This document shows, one piece after another, positions 21,734-33,189 of a stretch of DNA of 64,000 nt (its first letter is position 1; each line of letters begins with the position of its first letter). This stretch comes from Cytidiella melzeri (Eukaryota > Basidiomycota > Agaricomycetes > Polyporales > Irpicaceae). The position numbers and the translations under genes were made by a program. The stretch is from assembly GCA_022592445.1 (NCBI GenBank), contig JABYQR010000166.1, positions 32,759 to 96,758 of the forward strand. The letters are read 5' to 3'. Below the pieces are notes generated by a model, which saw only the letters and a program-made list of their open reading frames with translations, was not told the origin of the DNA and did not search any database.

Positions 21734-22204
21734 ATCACTTGAACATATGACTAGACTCCTAAACTATAGACGTAATTAGATATCATTATGGAACAGTAAT
21801 GTAGAAAATCGAGCGCCAGGTACGGGGTAAAAGACGCGAGTCGATTTCGCTATGTCCATTCAAGGTACAAAACCCGTAGCTATATACTGATACAAGTACT
21901 CCTATGTACGACCGATCGAGTCACGAGGAGATTGTGGCGCTAAAGCGCTGCAGCTTGAAACTCGAACCGTAATCTTCAATAAGTAATGAGTGAGTAATGT
22001 GGGTAAGTAATGAATGAATAATGTGGGTAAGTAATGAGTGAATTAATTAAAGAGAATAAGACTTACCCCCCATTGTTACCCCAGTTGTAGCTGGATATCC
22101 CTCCCTAGCTCTTGAGTAAGTCAATTAAGATTAGATGGGTACGAGTAGAACAGAACCGAAGGAGACCGTTCGAGTTTGCAAGTCCCAACTGGTGTCGAAA
22201 TCGC

Positions 22205-22504
22205 CGTGGTAAACGTTCGGCGTCTATTGCGGGAAGTGCGCGCAAGCCGATTTTGTTATCCCTCGTACGAATATCCATAAAATTTCAAAAACAACTACCA
22301 TTCTTTTCTACATGAAAGCTAGTCCCGACGGGCATCCCAAAGGCGGAATAACCAGCGGACTCCCGCCAGCAGGGCGGGCGTGCGAGATCTGCGAGAGATG
22401 ACTCAGATCACGGCAAGCCGGCATGCTCTCGGAAGCAATTTCATCATCGCGACGAACACGACGAACAGACGAACACGACGAACAGGTTGGAATTGACCGC
22501 ACCT
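22205..22504 (-). repeat. Right terminal inverted repeat of Harbinger element
   Basis: Inverted partner of 19810-20109. Outer end ...GACCGCACCT, followed by the ATA target duplication. Confidence 0.9.
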
Positions 22505-24757
22505 ATAGTATCCCACTCGGCTGCATCGACGAGAAGCTTGGAAGACCCGACGGGTATCTGCTCTTCAAGAACCGCTTCCTTTCAGACCGCGAGGATGGTC
22601 GTCGGTATTGGCGCGACATCGCGACGCCTGCGGAGTTCAAGCTCCAAGATACTCGGGACACCTTGCAAGACGTAAGCAGCGAGGTCTCTTACTGCCGCCC
22701 GATTGATTGACACTGACACAATATGTTGGCGCAGGACGTGAACAAGATATGCTGGAACATGTACCAAGTCATGCAAGAGGATGCTCGCCGCCGCTTCGTT
22801 TTCGCGTTCACCATCGAGAACACTCAGATGCGGGTCTGGATGGCGAACCGATCGGACGTTCTGGTCTCTCAGCCTTTCAACTTTATAGAGGCGAGTCGTC
22901 TTTGAGTCTTACCCTCCCGTGTGTTCCATTCACTGACGTGTCATGTTCAGGATCACGAGAAGTTTGTACACTTCTTTTTATCCCAAGCCTACGCGGAAGA
23001 GCACGAGCTCGGACTCGATCCAACGATGACCATGGTCAGCGCGGAACCTAACAAGGTGCCGATGTACGATATCGTCGTTCGCGTTGTTAGCAAGATCAAC
23101 GGGAGGGAGAAGATCGAGAACCAGACGTACCGCACGCAGAAGCTGATCAACGATGACGGAGCGAAGGCTCTTCGCGGGAGAGGCACTCGTGTGTGGAAGG
23201 TGCACAGAGTGGTGCGCAATGTGGTGGATTTTCGCAAGCCAGGTGTTCTGAAGGACGCCTGGGTGGACGAGGATCGCGAGAGAGAAGGCGACATTCTAGA
23301 GGCGATCAGAGACCAGAAGTGTCTCAGCGAGGAAGCCAAATCAGCATTGAAGTCGCTGTTCCTCACGCCTATTGCTAGAGGCGACGTCTTCGTAGGAAAC
23401 ACGCCCGACGGGACCCGCACCCTGATCACCCGTGGAGCCAAGGTCCCTGACAATGCCACTCAGTTTCCTCTACATGTACCTCTCAGTCATCAATCTTCGC
23501 ATGCCAAGACCACCACCCTCGACGCAGTTGCGGGTGCTGGTGGTACCACCGGCCAACTCAATCCCATGATACAATCCCAAAAACTCGTCAAGTACTTCAG
23601 CAAATTTCACCATCGACTTGTTTTTGAGGAGGAACGTAAACCCCTATCCCAAGTTGACTCCTTACATACCGTATTCCTTGCTCTTCTTCAAATAACCACC
23701 GGTAAGCTAACATCCTTTATAAGCCGCGCTGCTCCTTTTGAACTAAGGATGATCGGATAGGGTTGATGATCATACACCAGAATGGCCCAGGTTGGGTGCA
23801 TCGCGATCTTAGTGCTGGCAACATTCTTGTCATTGGGGACGAGACGAAGCTCTCTGATTTTGAATACGCCAAAAGGCTTGATGTAAAGACTGCGCACGAG
23901 ATACGGACGGTACGTAAAGACAATCCTTGAGCGACTCACTGGACTGACGTTTCTGTAGGGAACAGCGAACTCGTTGGCTGTAGAAGTCGACACAGAAGGA
24001 TACCTCTACGGCGTAGATCCTGCACTATCTAAAGGAGAAGTTCGCGATGAGGCTACTCTTCTAAGAACTGCTTTTAGCAGGGGAAATCGTGCACCGTCCG
24101 GACACCGCCCCATTTCTGTGGCACCCTGTATCCCTCCGAAGTCGGATGAGATCTTTCAAATACAATCCTACTCACGACCTTGAGTCTCTTTGGTGGGTTG
24201 CGGCATATTTTGTGGTGAACAAGGAAACGTTTCTCGCTTCTCCAAGGAGCTCCTCGGACAGTCCTGTCACCCCCACCGATCTGCATTCCAGTCTCACCGA
24301 AGAGCAGCGCACGTACGCAAGGAGTCTTTTCTATGGCTATCCCGAAAGGCTCGTTGCAATGAACAGCACTCGGTCAACTCCTATCGATGAACACATGCGT
24401 TCTTTGCCCTCTTATCTTTCCGACGTTTGCGAGGGGTTGATAAAGCTTAGACAGAAGCTCCGCGCCCACTACGAGAAAATAGAAAGGCCGGGGTACTCGA
24501 TCGACAAGACAGTATGCAGCAGACTCTACAAGGTCTTCATAGATACCTTTGCAGCGCTGGTGCAAGGCTTGGAAACCCAGGATATCATCGTCAAGCCAAT
24601 CCCCCGCGATCCCGATCAGGAAGGTCTCAGGGTCGACACTGCTCGTGCATCTACTACGGCTGCTATGAAAACAAGGGCGAAACGGCAACTCGAGGACGAA
24701 GCCGATACGTCGACTGGGTTTAAGCGGCAGAAGACCCACGCTGAGGTTCATCCCTAA

Positions 24758-25505
24758 GCGGAGGCAGTGGCGGAGGCTTCAAATTCTATCCCAAAGCCGA
24801 AGAAGACCAAAGGCGGCGGGAGGAAGAAGAAGGGTGCTAGTCAGAAAGCCAAGGTGGCTACAGAAACTACTAGCTCGAGGGTGACGCGCAGCAGGAGAAG
24901 AAATCCGTTGAGGAAATCATAGACACGGGTGGCTCAGATTGCGGTGATGTTATCACCACTTTCCACTTTCCAGATTCTTGTTCCCCTCGCCCCATGATAC
25001 GTACAAGGCATGTATGTACGTCCATCGTGTTTTGGCTTGACGGTTTCCATATAGTATGAGGATGTACGCAATACGCAGCTACAGAGTTCTTCAGAGTTCT
25101 TCAGAGTTCGAATCGACCTCGACATTGTGCAGGCCGCTACGAACCGTGCGTGTATTCTCTAACACCCAAGCTGTCTCTGGTATATGATCTCTCTTCCGAC
25201 GTGAGCGATAGGATAATAGGCTGCTGATGAACAAAGAACAGAATACAGCGCATGGTACAGATACAACGTCGAACATTCTCCACCAGAGAGAGAGAGGGTA
25301 ACAAAACTATGTATGTTTGAGACGAAATTTTGCGATTCCGATCCTGTGTGGGTGGGGTTACAAAGAGCCAGAGGTATATACATGTGCAGTAGTATCACTC
25401 AAAAAAAAAAGACAACGAGGAGGGGGGTAAAAACCGAAGCAACACATGCATGAGCAGTACCAAAAAAACCCCCAACTTTCCAAGTACTCAAAAACCGTCA
25501 CGGTC
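24758..25505. other. Intergenic between FunK1 and SKN7, no gene seen
   Basis: Convergent 3' ends of the FunK1 pseudogene and SKN7. Some basic codons continue after the FunK1 stop (24758-24930) and may be decayed 3' sequence. A short tandem (CAGAGTTCTT, about 3 copies) lies near 25080. No terminator motif is defined for fungi. Confidence 0.5.
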
Positions 25506-28500
25506 TCACTCAATAACCTCAAACCTCCCCCTCTTCAACCCCCTCGCCCCATCCCTCCCATCCCTCCCGTCCCCCTCTCCCCCATCCAACGCCCTCTTCC
25601 CACCACCACCATCCATCCCACTCAACCCCCCAACAACATCCATCCCCATCCCCAACCCACCACCACCACCAAGCACAAACGAATCATTCGCCACCATATT
25701 CTGCAAAATCATCGTATACTGCTCGTCACTCAACCCCATCCCAGCAAGAGGGTTAATCTTCCCCACTTCGTCCTCCCCTCCCAAACTAAACATCATCCCC
25801 CCACCAGAACCAGTGGAACCATTGGAACCACTAGCACCGACAAGCATGTTGGCGGCTTGGATGGAAAGTGCCTGGTCAAAATTGCTATCCGACAACGGGG
25901 GTATCCCCACCGAACGCGGGATCCGTTGCATCGTCTGGATCACTTTCAAATGCATAAGGTGGCGCTGTCAAAGAAGAATGAACATGAGAACAGCGAAAGA
26001 GAGAGAGTTTTTTGACGAAACAAGTTGATAATAAAAAAAGAAAGAAAGAGAGAGAAAAACGGTACCTCGAGCATCTGCAAAAGCCCATCCTTCGTAAACG
26101 GTTTCGGCAAAATATCGTTCATCCCCGACGAATAATACTTGATAATCTCGCTCGGCGTCGAATTGCTCGTCATCGAAATGATAGGCGTCATGTGGTCAAA
26201 CTGTCGGATGAGCGACGTCGCAGACACCCCGTCCAGCTTTGGCATCACGATGTCCTGCCCACCAATAAAAATCAGCATCCGTATCCTCATAATAAAAAAG
26301 AGGGGAGAGAGAGAGAAAAAAACTAACCATCAACACCAAATCATACTTCTCCAAATTCATCTTGTTCACAGCTCCAATCCCGTCCACAGCAACATCAATC
26401 GCACACCCAAACACCTGCAAAAACTTGCTGCTCAACTTCCTGCTCACAGCGTCGTCGTCCACAAGTAACACCCTCGGCGGTACAGCCCACCCAGGCACGT
26501 ACGTGCTCCTCCTCACCCTCAACTTTTTCGTCCCAGGCGGCAACATCATCACTCCCCCACCTCCCCCACCACTCCCACCAACCCCACCAACACCGCTACT
26601 GTTTAGGGGAGTTCCAGAGATAGGCTGGGAGGTAGCCTCGTCGACGAGTACAATCGGCTGCTGCCTCTCATTCTCTCCCTCCTGAGGCGGGTCCCCTCCC
26701 ATCCCCTGAGGCGTAGGCATAACAACAGCATCCTTCAACCCCCCCTCACCCTGCTCCCCATCCCCATCAAAAACACAACTCCAACCAGCAGCAGCAGCCT
26801 CCTCCAAACCAACACCACACAAAGAAGAAGAAGAAGACTTGGGCATCAAATGCCCAACAGTAAACACCTGCAACCCTTCGTGCGACAGCGTACTGCTGTT
26901 CATCGGAACACCGTACCGTTCATCAATCCCCGTCCCCCCAGGTCCCAACATCCCCACAAAATCGTACACACCACCACCCCCTCCCGCCGCCGCCGAAGAG
27001 GATGAAGAGGAGGAGGAAGAGGAAGAGGATGATGAAGCGGTGTTGGTATTATCTTGCCTTTGACCTTGCGCAGACATCGGCCTCGCCCTCTGAAGTTCTT
27101 CAATCCTCGCAAGCGCGTCTTGCCTGCTCAACGGTCGATCAGGCATGAGCCCTGCAGCGGCAGCAGCAGCAAAGATCCTACTCGCGCTCGACTCCTGCCC
27201 CTGAGTTGCTTGTTGTTGTGTTTGTGTCGGTAATGGCTGCTGCGAAGAAGAAGAAGAAGAAGACGCAGAATTATTACTCTGCGGTGGTGGTGGAGCAGCA
27301 GCAGCAGCACCCCCACTCCCAAACGTCAACCCAGCAACCTCCGCCCTCCTCGAAATCTCGTTCATCTGCGCCAACGAAGCCCTAGCAATATCCGCGTCAG
27401 AATAAGAAGCACCAATCATCCGTTGCGCCTCTGTCACAGGCAAAAACGGGTTGTTGTTGTTCGCATCGCCGACACCACCACTACCGAACGGCCCACCACC
27501 GCCACCACCACCACCGCCGTCTTGAGGTTGACTCCCCGAGAGTTGTTGTTGTTGTTGTTGTTGTTGTTGTTCCTCGACTTGTTGTTTCGATTTCGCTGTT
27601 GATTGATGGAAACATTAAACGTCAAACGTCATAGGGGGAGAGGGGAGGGGAAAGGGGGGTCCAAGCCCAAAAGCGTCGTTCCAATTCCAACAACAACATC
27701 AAAGGATCAAAGAGAAGGAACACACAACCCAAACAACGCCACAACGCCCAAGTTGTTCCCGATTCGGATTCGAGAGCGCACCAGGCCCAGGTCGGTCGGT
27801 CGAGAGAAAGGGAGAGAGATAGAGACCGTTCGAGACCCGCCGTGGGAGCAAAAAAATTTCGTTCGTTTTTGCGTTTTTTTTTGGTGGGCATCAAAAGGTT
27901 CCAGGCATGGGGTGTTTGTTTGTTCGTTCGTTCGTTCGTTCGTTGGCGGGCATTGATTTCGGATTTCCATGTTTGATTTTTGATTTTTTTGGGGCAGACG
28001 TTATAAAAAAAAAGAAAGGGAGAGATCAAAAAAGAATACAATTAGCGTTCGTTGTTTCGTATACCGAGCCCAGAGAGAAGTGAGAGAGAGATTAAGGAAA
28101 CCCAAAAAAAAAAAAACATAATAATAAGCCGGAGAGAGAGAGAGAGGAAGGAAGATTTTAAACTACTACAAGCGGGTTGGAGCCAGTGAGGGGCGGCGAG
28201 GCTACTCCAGAGGAGAGTGCCAAAAGCGCGTTCATCGCCCGCTGGTTCACCACAATCCCCCCCATCGTCGACTCGTCCAACATCATCCGATCCGATCCAT
28301 CCACAGCAGCAGCAGCACCAACGCTGTTATTCATCGATCCATGTTGTTGATGGTTCATCATCATCCCATCACACGAATTTTGCGAATTGTGTAGAACGGG
28401 AACAGCAGAGGAAGAAGGAGGAGGACAAGAAGAAGAAGAACAAGAAGGAAGCCCACCATTCTCCAACTGCAAAAAGTAGCTGATCAAGTTCTGCATCAAC

Positions 28501-29723
28501 CCGTCCTGCTGAGCCATGTTCCGCTGGAAACACACCATCTCGTTCAACACGTTCTGGTAGTTGACTTCGAGGTTCCGGATGTGCGCCGTCATTTCGTCTT
28601 GGGCACGTGCCATCCGCTCGATTTGGGATTGCATCGCGTCGACGGTGGACGAGGTCGGGGAGGGTGACGTGTTGCGTCCGCCCCCTCCGCCTCCGCCGTG
28701 GTGGTGGTGATTGGTGGACGAGGTGGATTTGCGTGCTGCGGGGACTTTGCGTTTGATGTTTTCGAGTGCGTCGCGACGGTCGGCGTGAAAGTCGGGATGG
28801 CGGAATGTCCAGCTCTAAGTAGATAATACAATTATGTCAGAATGCGTTCAAGAGAGTCTAACAAAGGGAGGAAAAACTTGCATGTTCGCCAAAGGCATTG
28901 TCGTCGGTGTTTTTCACCTTAGGTAGAGAGTATTAAGCAAAAGAAGCGCCAAAAAAACACGGTCCGAAAAAGAACACACACACCTTGTGAAAATCATACT
29001 TGTTGAGTTGCCTGACAAAGCTGGCGAAATTGGAATGCTTGAACATGCGAGGCAAAATGGATTTTGTAAACTCGTTCATGTCCTTGACGACAAAGCAGTC
29101 GCCGTGGGGGCCCCACGAGACGACGTGAGCAAACGAAGTGTCCTCGAGCATCCTGCAAATCGCAATCGTGAATCAGATTCGCAGAGATAGTGAAAAAAAA
29201 GAAAAGAAAGAAAAGAGAGAAACGGTGTACGCAACTTGTAGAGTTTCTTTACGAAATCACTCGTGGAAGGCATGCCGTCCTCTCCCTCGTGTTTGAGGTG
29301 CTGAGCGGAAGACGCAGACTGGGGTGTGGGCGGGGGGTCATCTCGCTGGTGGTGGTGATGGTGATCGTCCCTGTCAGCAAGCTTTGATCTGGAATCGGAA
29401 TGGCGTAGGGAGAGTGGAGGGGATATCTGGTCGTCTCTGGAGTTGCTGGTGCGATGTGAGGGCCAGGGAAGGGTTGAGCTGGAGGAAAGGGAGGAGAGAG
29501 GGAGGGGTGAGGCAGCGGTGTTGGAGAGCGAGGGGTGGGAGTAGGTGGGTGGTGGGTAGCGAGCAGCGGAAGGAGAGAGGGCAGCGAGAGGCGGGAGGGT
29601 GTTTGAGCGTGCAAAGGAGAGGGATGAGAGTGCGGAGGGCGGGGGGAGCTGTGAGGACTGGAAGAGCTGCTGGCGCTGGGACATGTTGTTGTTGTTGTTT
29701 GAGTACTGTCCAGACGCGTCCAT
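25506..29723 (-). CDS. SKN7: Skn7/Prr1-type transcription factor with HSF and receiver domains
   Basis: Nuclear output regulator of the fungal two-component (HOG-linked) pathway for oxidative, osmotic and cell-wall stress. From ATG 29723: Ser/Pro-rich leader with a His run; HSF DNA-binding domain over exons 29723-29236, 29152 onward and the exon beginning after the intron near 28980 (SDFVKKLYKMLED, HSNFASFVRQLNKYDFHK, WTFRHPDF); a coiled coil (MQSQIERMARAQDEMTAHIR); then Gln, Gly and Ser runs. The receiver domain has RVLLVDDDAVSRKL, phospho-acceptor Asp in LVLMDIVMP (split by intron 26327-26255) and Lys in ILPKPF. Last exons are 26254-26066 and 25964-25506. The intron 28881-28815 has a GC donor. 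The join between the HSF and receiver halves (about 28165-27604) is unresolved. Two separate genes are possible, but the receiver frame has no upstream ATG. Confidence 0.88.
27604..28165 (-). other. Unusually long SKN7 intron or unresolved exons
   Basis: About 560 bp between the HSF/coiled-coil exon (ending NPLVVV then stop) and the poly-Gln start of the receiver-half exon. Pyrimidine-rich on the coding strand, with a (TTCG)n microsatellite at about 27920-27946. Donors near 28165 are all phase 0, while the acceptor at 27604 needs phase 1, so either a downstream acceptor (such as GTCGAG/GAACAA) or an extra small exon is used. Confidence 0.5.
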
Positions 29724-30674
29724 GCGACTAGAGAGAGGGAGAGAGAAAGAAATGTGTGTGTTGTGTGTGTGTGGTAGGGAGGACGAGAGCGCAGGACAGA
29801 AGCGAGGCGCACGGAATTATATCCACCTCGCAATACAAATTCCTCGCTCCTAGCCGCCGCAAAGCAGAAAACGACTCGGACTTGGTCTTTCCTTTTCCGC
29901 TCTTGCGTAAAATAATTATAGTTATTGCACGCTACACCCGCCGACGCTCCTGGTCGTCGTCCGCGACAGTGAGCAGCAGAGGATTAACGTTGGAAGAGGC
30001 GAGGAGAGCTCCACAACGGCTACGAAGGAGTGGACGAGGTTTGGGAGCAGCAGGGCCTAGACCGTCCAGACAGAGTCCACGGGGTCTAGGCCCTCGTCGA
30101 CCCATCTTCACTCTCCTTACCACTCGACTGTTTCTAACCACTCCTCCGTTATCACAACCACATCCCGCTCCCACCTTCCATTGCTTCCGCACCTCCGCCA
30201 TGATAACAGTAACCACCCTCGGCCGACCCAACCAAACTTGTCATCGATGACATCGGCACTCCCGAGCCGCACTGTGTCCGTCTTAGGGGAGTGTCCTACA
30301 TATGCACAGCAAAAGGCTCAAGGGTTGTGCCCAAACTCTACGGAGCAGACGGCTGTGTGTGTACAACACAATGACGAGAGCTCGCCGAACCTTTGCAATC
30401 CACAAGAAACACGTATAGTCATAGCTTCAGCGAGAAGAGTGGGTGAAGACGATATTCGAGAGAAGGGAGAACAAGAAGAAAAACAGCTGAGCAATGGTCT
30501 CTTTATACTTGTACGCTGTCGTTGTGCTCCAGATCCCTTGCTAGTGTGTCCAATCACATCGCTTTTGGAGGACGACGTCGAATACAAATGCTTATTACAC
30601 TCCCAAACGAGCCGCAACAACAAGAACCCACAAATCATCGTACACCACAATCAAACACAACTCCCAACCCACCT
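29724..30674. promoter_or_regulatory. SKN7 upstream region with hairpin
   Basis: No gene seen. Contains a perfect 12 bp inverted repeat (AGGGCCTAGACC) at 30052-30063 and 30083-30094 with a 19 bp loop. Presumably the SKN7 promoter plus the 3' flank of the dehydrogenase gene. Confidence 0.45.
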
Positions 30675-31999
30675 CTACCTCGCCCGTCCCGTCCTCTCCA
30701 AATAACTCTCACTCGCCGCGTTCGCACCCTTCATCGCATAAAACACCACACTCTCATTCACAGCCGTCTCCATATTCCAAATCGTCTCCCCAGGCGCACA
30801 CGCCAACTTTGCCACCTCTCTCAGCTCTTCGTCCGTCACATCCGGGATCCCAAGCTGTCGGAACGTCACGGGTAGGTTCACAGACACCATCAGCTCGATG
30901 TACCGGTCCAACTCTGCCGTCGTGGCACCTGCCAAAACAAGCTGGCATACCACCCCAAAAGCCACTGCAACGAGCGTAAGCAAATTGCAACAAAAAAAAC
31001 AGTCGGTTTTGTATAACAAAACAGTTTCGTACCTTTTTCTCCGTGCAAGAGTCCATGCATCGCATGAATAGCAGTAAACCCATTATGAATCTAAAAACAC
31101 CAACTCAACACACCACACACCAAAGGTAAAAAAAAAATCGAAAGGAGGACTTACAGCATGAGCAGCAGCCAACCCCCCCGACTCGAACCCCAACCCCGAC
31201 AACAACGTATTCGCCTCCACAACCGCCTCAAACGCCGGCGTAACCGCCCCCACAACGTTCGCCTCATACGCCTGCCTCCCATACCTAAACAAAATCTCCT
31301 CACACTTCGCCCCCACACTCTCGGACAACTCCGTCGGCATCAACCCCCCAAAATTCGCACTCCTCCTCGCCTGCTTGGCTTCAACGTTCGTAGCAATCGC
31401 GTCCCCAATCCCAGCGCACAAAAACCTTGGAGGCGCTCTCGCAATCACGCTCGTGTCCACCAACACCAAATCCGGGTTCTTCCCATAAAACGTGTATTTC
31501 TCGAAAGAGCCAGAGGGGGTGTAGATGACGGAGAGGGCGGAACAGGGTGCGTCTGTTGAGGCTGTCGTTGGTAGGACGGCGATGGGGAGGGAGAGGATGT
31601 CTGCGATGTTCTTTGCAGAGTCGATGACTTTTCCTCCGCCTAGGGCGATGATGAAATCGACGTGGGATGTTCGGCCGAGGTCTGCGAGACGGTTGATCTC
31701 TTCCGTAGAGGCTTCCCCGCCAAACACGCCTCGGGTCACTTTGAAGTTGGATTGTAACAAAGTGTCCGTGAGGGTTCGTCCAGCTATGCCAGTTTAAAAC
31801 AACGTCAGTTTGTGCTGTATATAGGAGTAGTGGAAGGGGAGGACGTACCGATTTCAAACACGAGATCGTCACAGGTGAGCAAAGGCGCACGACCCAAACC
31901 CTTCAAATAGCTAGCGGCATTCTTGATAGCGTTCGGGCCTTGTATATACTTTGAAGGTGACTGAAACACACGTTCGGTGAGTTGCTTGGGGTTGGGCAT
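30675..31999 (-). CDS. Glycerol-dehydrogenase-like iron-containing alcohol dehydrogenase
   Basis: Predicted NAD-dependent polyol/glycerol dehydrogenase (GldA type, glycerol to dihydroxyacetone). Exons 31999-31849, 31783-31155, 31090-31033 and 30964-30675 sum to 375 codons plus stop, the usual family length. Motifs: dinucleotide-binding ALGGGKVIDSAK, PTTASTDAPCS, metal ligand Asp in GIGDAIATNVEAKQ, and metal ligand His residues in GLAAAHAIHNG and LHGEKVAFG (both reconstructed across introns). No signal peptide, so cytosolic. Maleylacetate-reductase-like specificity cannot be excluded by eye, but the HAIHNG...HGEKVAFG spacing is typical of GldA. Confidence 0.88.
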
Positions 32000-32359
32000 C
32001 GATATCGTGGTAGTTAGCTGCCAGCAAGGGGATGGATGCTTTCAAGTTTAGGAGTTTTTGGTCGGTTAGCATCCTTTAAGTACATCTGTTTGTGGCCACT
32101 AGGCTTTGTCTCGGGCCGAGACCTACTCGAACGTTAACTTCTTTTGCGTCTCGGCCGATAGCTAGAACTGGCTCGTACGTTCGAATGCAAAGTACTTACT
32201 TACGGCAGTGTTACCCGCAAATGGTCTGGTCTAGCCAAACCACTCACTCATACACTCTCCTACCAGCTCTATGTAGACATTCCACACCCACGACCCCAAA
32301 CACCCGTTGGGCCCGGGGGCACCTCATAGATAAACTACCAAAAGTATGCTACATACTAA
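32000..32359. other. Intergenic, no gene seen
   Basis: 360 bp between the 3' end of the Asterix-like gene and the start of the dehydrogenase gene. Likely promoter of the latter; no specific motif recognised. Confidence 0.4.
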
Positions 32360-33189
32360 TTACAAAGCACCATCGACAGGTAGAGGTAGAGCAGTCTGTG
32401 TCTTTGTACCACTGCCGGTGGACGCGCCTTGGATCATGACGAGGGGCAAGTAACACGCTATCAGCGCTGAAACCGCTACCCTACCCCCCAGAAAAAAAAA
32501 ACAAAGAATCAGTTTTAATTGCAATGTACAAGATGATGAATTGGGATGGAATGGTTTGGGGGTTGGGATGGGTTGAAGGTTGGGATGGGTTGAAGGTTGG
32601 AAGGGGGGATGGGTTGAAGGTTGGAAGGGGGGATGGGTTGAAGGTTGAAAGGGATGGGGTGAAGGGGGGATGGAGGAAACGTACATCCTTGAGGTACCCG
32701 CACCGGCAGTATCCCCTTTCGTTCGGAGTGGGTGTTGGTTGAAGAGGGTGTTGAGGGAGAGCGCGAGGTTTGGCCATGCGAGCCATCTTGAATGCCAAAA
32801 TGCCAAATGCCAAGAGTTAGAGTTAAGAGCATAATGGAGAACTTGGAGATTGGGACGAACTGACCGGTTTCGAGTGACCATTATAAGTCCAGAGAGGAAC
32901 AGAGCTGCCCAATAAAAGATAAAAGAAAAGAAAAACGACGCGACTCATATTAGTACACTCCTACTCTTACTCCTATTCAAGAGTTTCAAGATAAGGAAAA
33001 CGTACCACTGGTGCTCAGCGCATCTAATAAACGAATCAACATCATAACTCGTCAACCATTCCATTCTTACACAAAAAGAAATACGAAGAGGGAGAGAAAA
33101 AACGTACCTACAGAGTCAGTCGTCCACACCTCTGGTAACGTCATCTTTGTCTCTGCAGACACATCGCGCGGGTCGTCTTGCACTGTCAT
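32360..33189 (-). CDS. Asterix/UPF0139 (PAT complex) homologue
   Basis: Small membrane protein of the Asterix family, whose animal member (WDR83OS) joins CCDC47 in the ER PAT chaperone complex for multipass proteins. Exons 33189-33108, 33023-33006, 32904-32865, 32786-32685 and 32480-32360 sum to 120 codons plus stop. Two or three hydrophobic segments: ALFLSGLIMV, WLAWPNLALSLNTLF, and VAVSALIACYLPLVMI. The order of soluble N-terminus, first membrane segment, W-x-x-AW segment, short polar loop and last segment fits the family. The reconstruction rests on tiny exons (one of 18 bp), so identity is probable rather than certain. Divergent to MPC2. Confidence 0.62.
32560..32672. repeat. Minisatellite inside the Asterix-like gene's last intron
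   Basis: Five units of 17-24 bp built on TTGGAAGGGGGGATGGG plus TTGAAGG. If the intron were retained, the open frame would read Phe-Gln-Pro-Ser-Thr-His-Pro-Pro repeats through to the next exon. Confidence 0.75.

Larger units (their letters stand above)
19810..22504 (+). mobile_element. PIF/Harbinger DNA transposon with 300 bp terminal repeats
   Basis: 2695 bp element with 300 bp terminal inverted repeats and a 3 bp target duplication, ATA (19807-19809 and 22505-22507). Termini begin AGGTGCGGTCAATT. It carries a single five-exon transposase gene. I see no Myb-like second gene. A 21981-22045 stretch has a short tandem repeat (AAGTAATGAGTG...GTGGGT). Confidence 0.9.
19329..24757 (+). pseudogene. 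FunK1-type fungal protein kinase, split by a Harbinger element
   Basis: Agaricomycete FunK1-family kinase. Exon 1 (from ATG 19329) is cut after 19809 and resumes at 22508; dropping the transposon and one ATA gives a continuous frame through ESLPD/SIPLGCIDEKLG. Later exons: 22735-22890, 22951-23701, 23761-23909 and 23959 onward; the intron 22891-22950 has a GC donor. Kinase motifs: HRDLSAGNIL (catalytic loop, about 23800), LSDFEYAKR (DFG region), and LESLWWVAAYFV near 24190. After GTANSLAVEVDTEGYLYG (24010) the frame must change to reach PDTAPFLWHPV (24100); no canonical intron fits, so a second lesion is likely. The C-terminus is basic (MKTRAKRQLED...). Confidence 0.8.

Noticed and set aside
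21740..22204. Second (Myb-like) Harbinger gene
   Set aside because: Only short open frames between the transposase and right terminal repeat; no tryptophan-repeat pattern.
25446..26685. Plus-strand Pro/Pro-Thr-rich open frames
   Set aside because: Antisense to the Gly/Ser/Gln-rich receiver-half exons of SKN7.
29756..30705. Plus-strand open frames of 164 and 174 aa upstream of SKN7
   Set aside because: Low-complexity, no domain, no coherent splice pattern.
32092..32439. 115 aa plus-strand open frame
   Set aside because: No domain, overlaps the last exon of the Asterix-like gene antisense.
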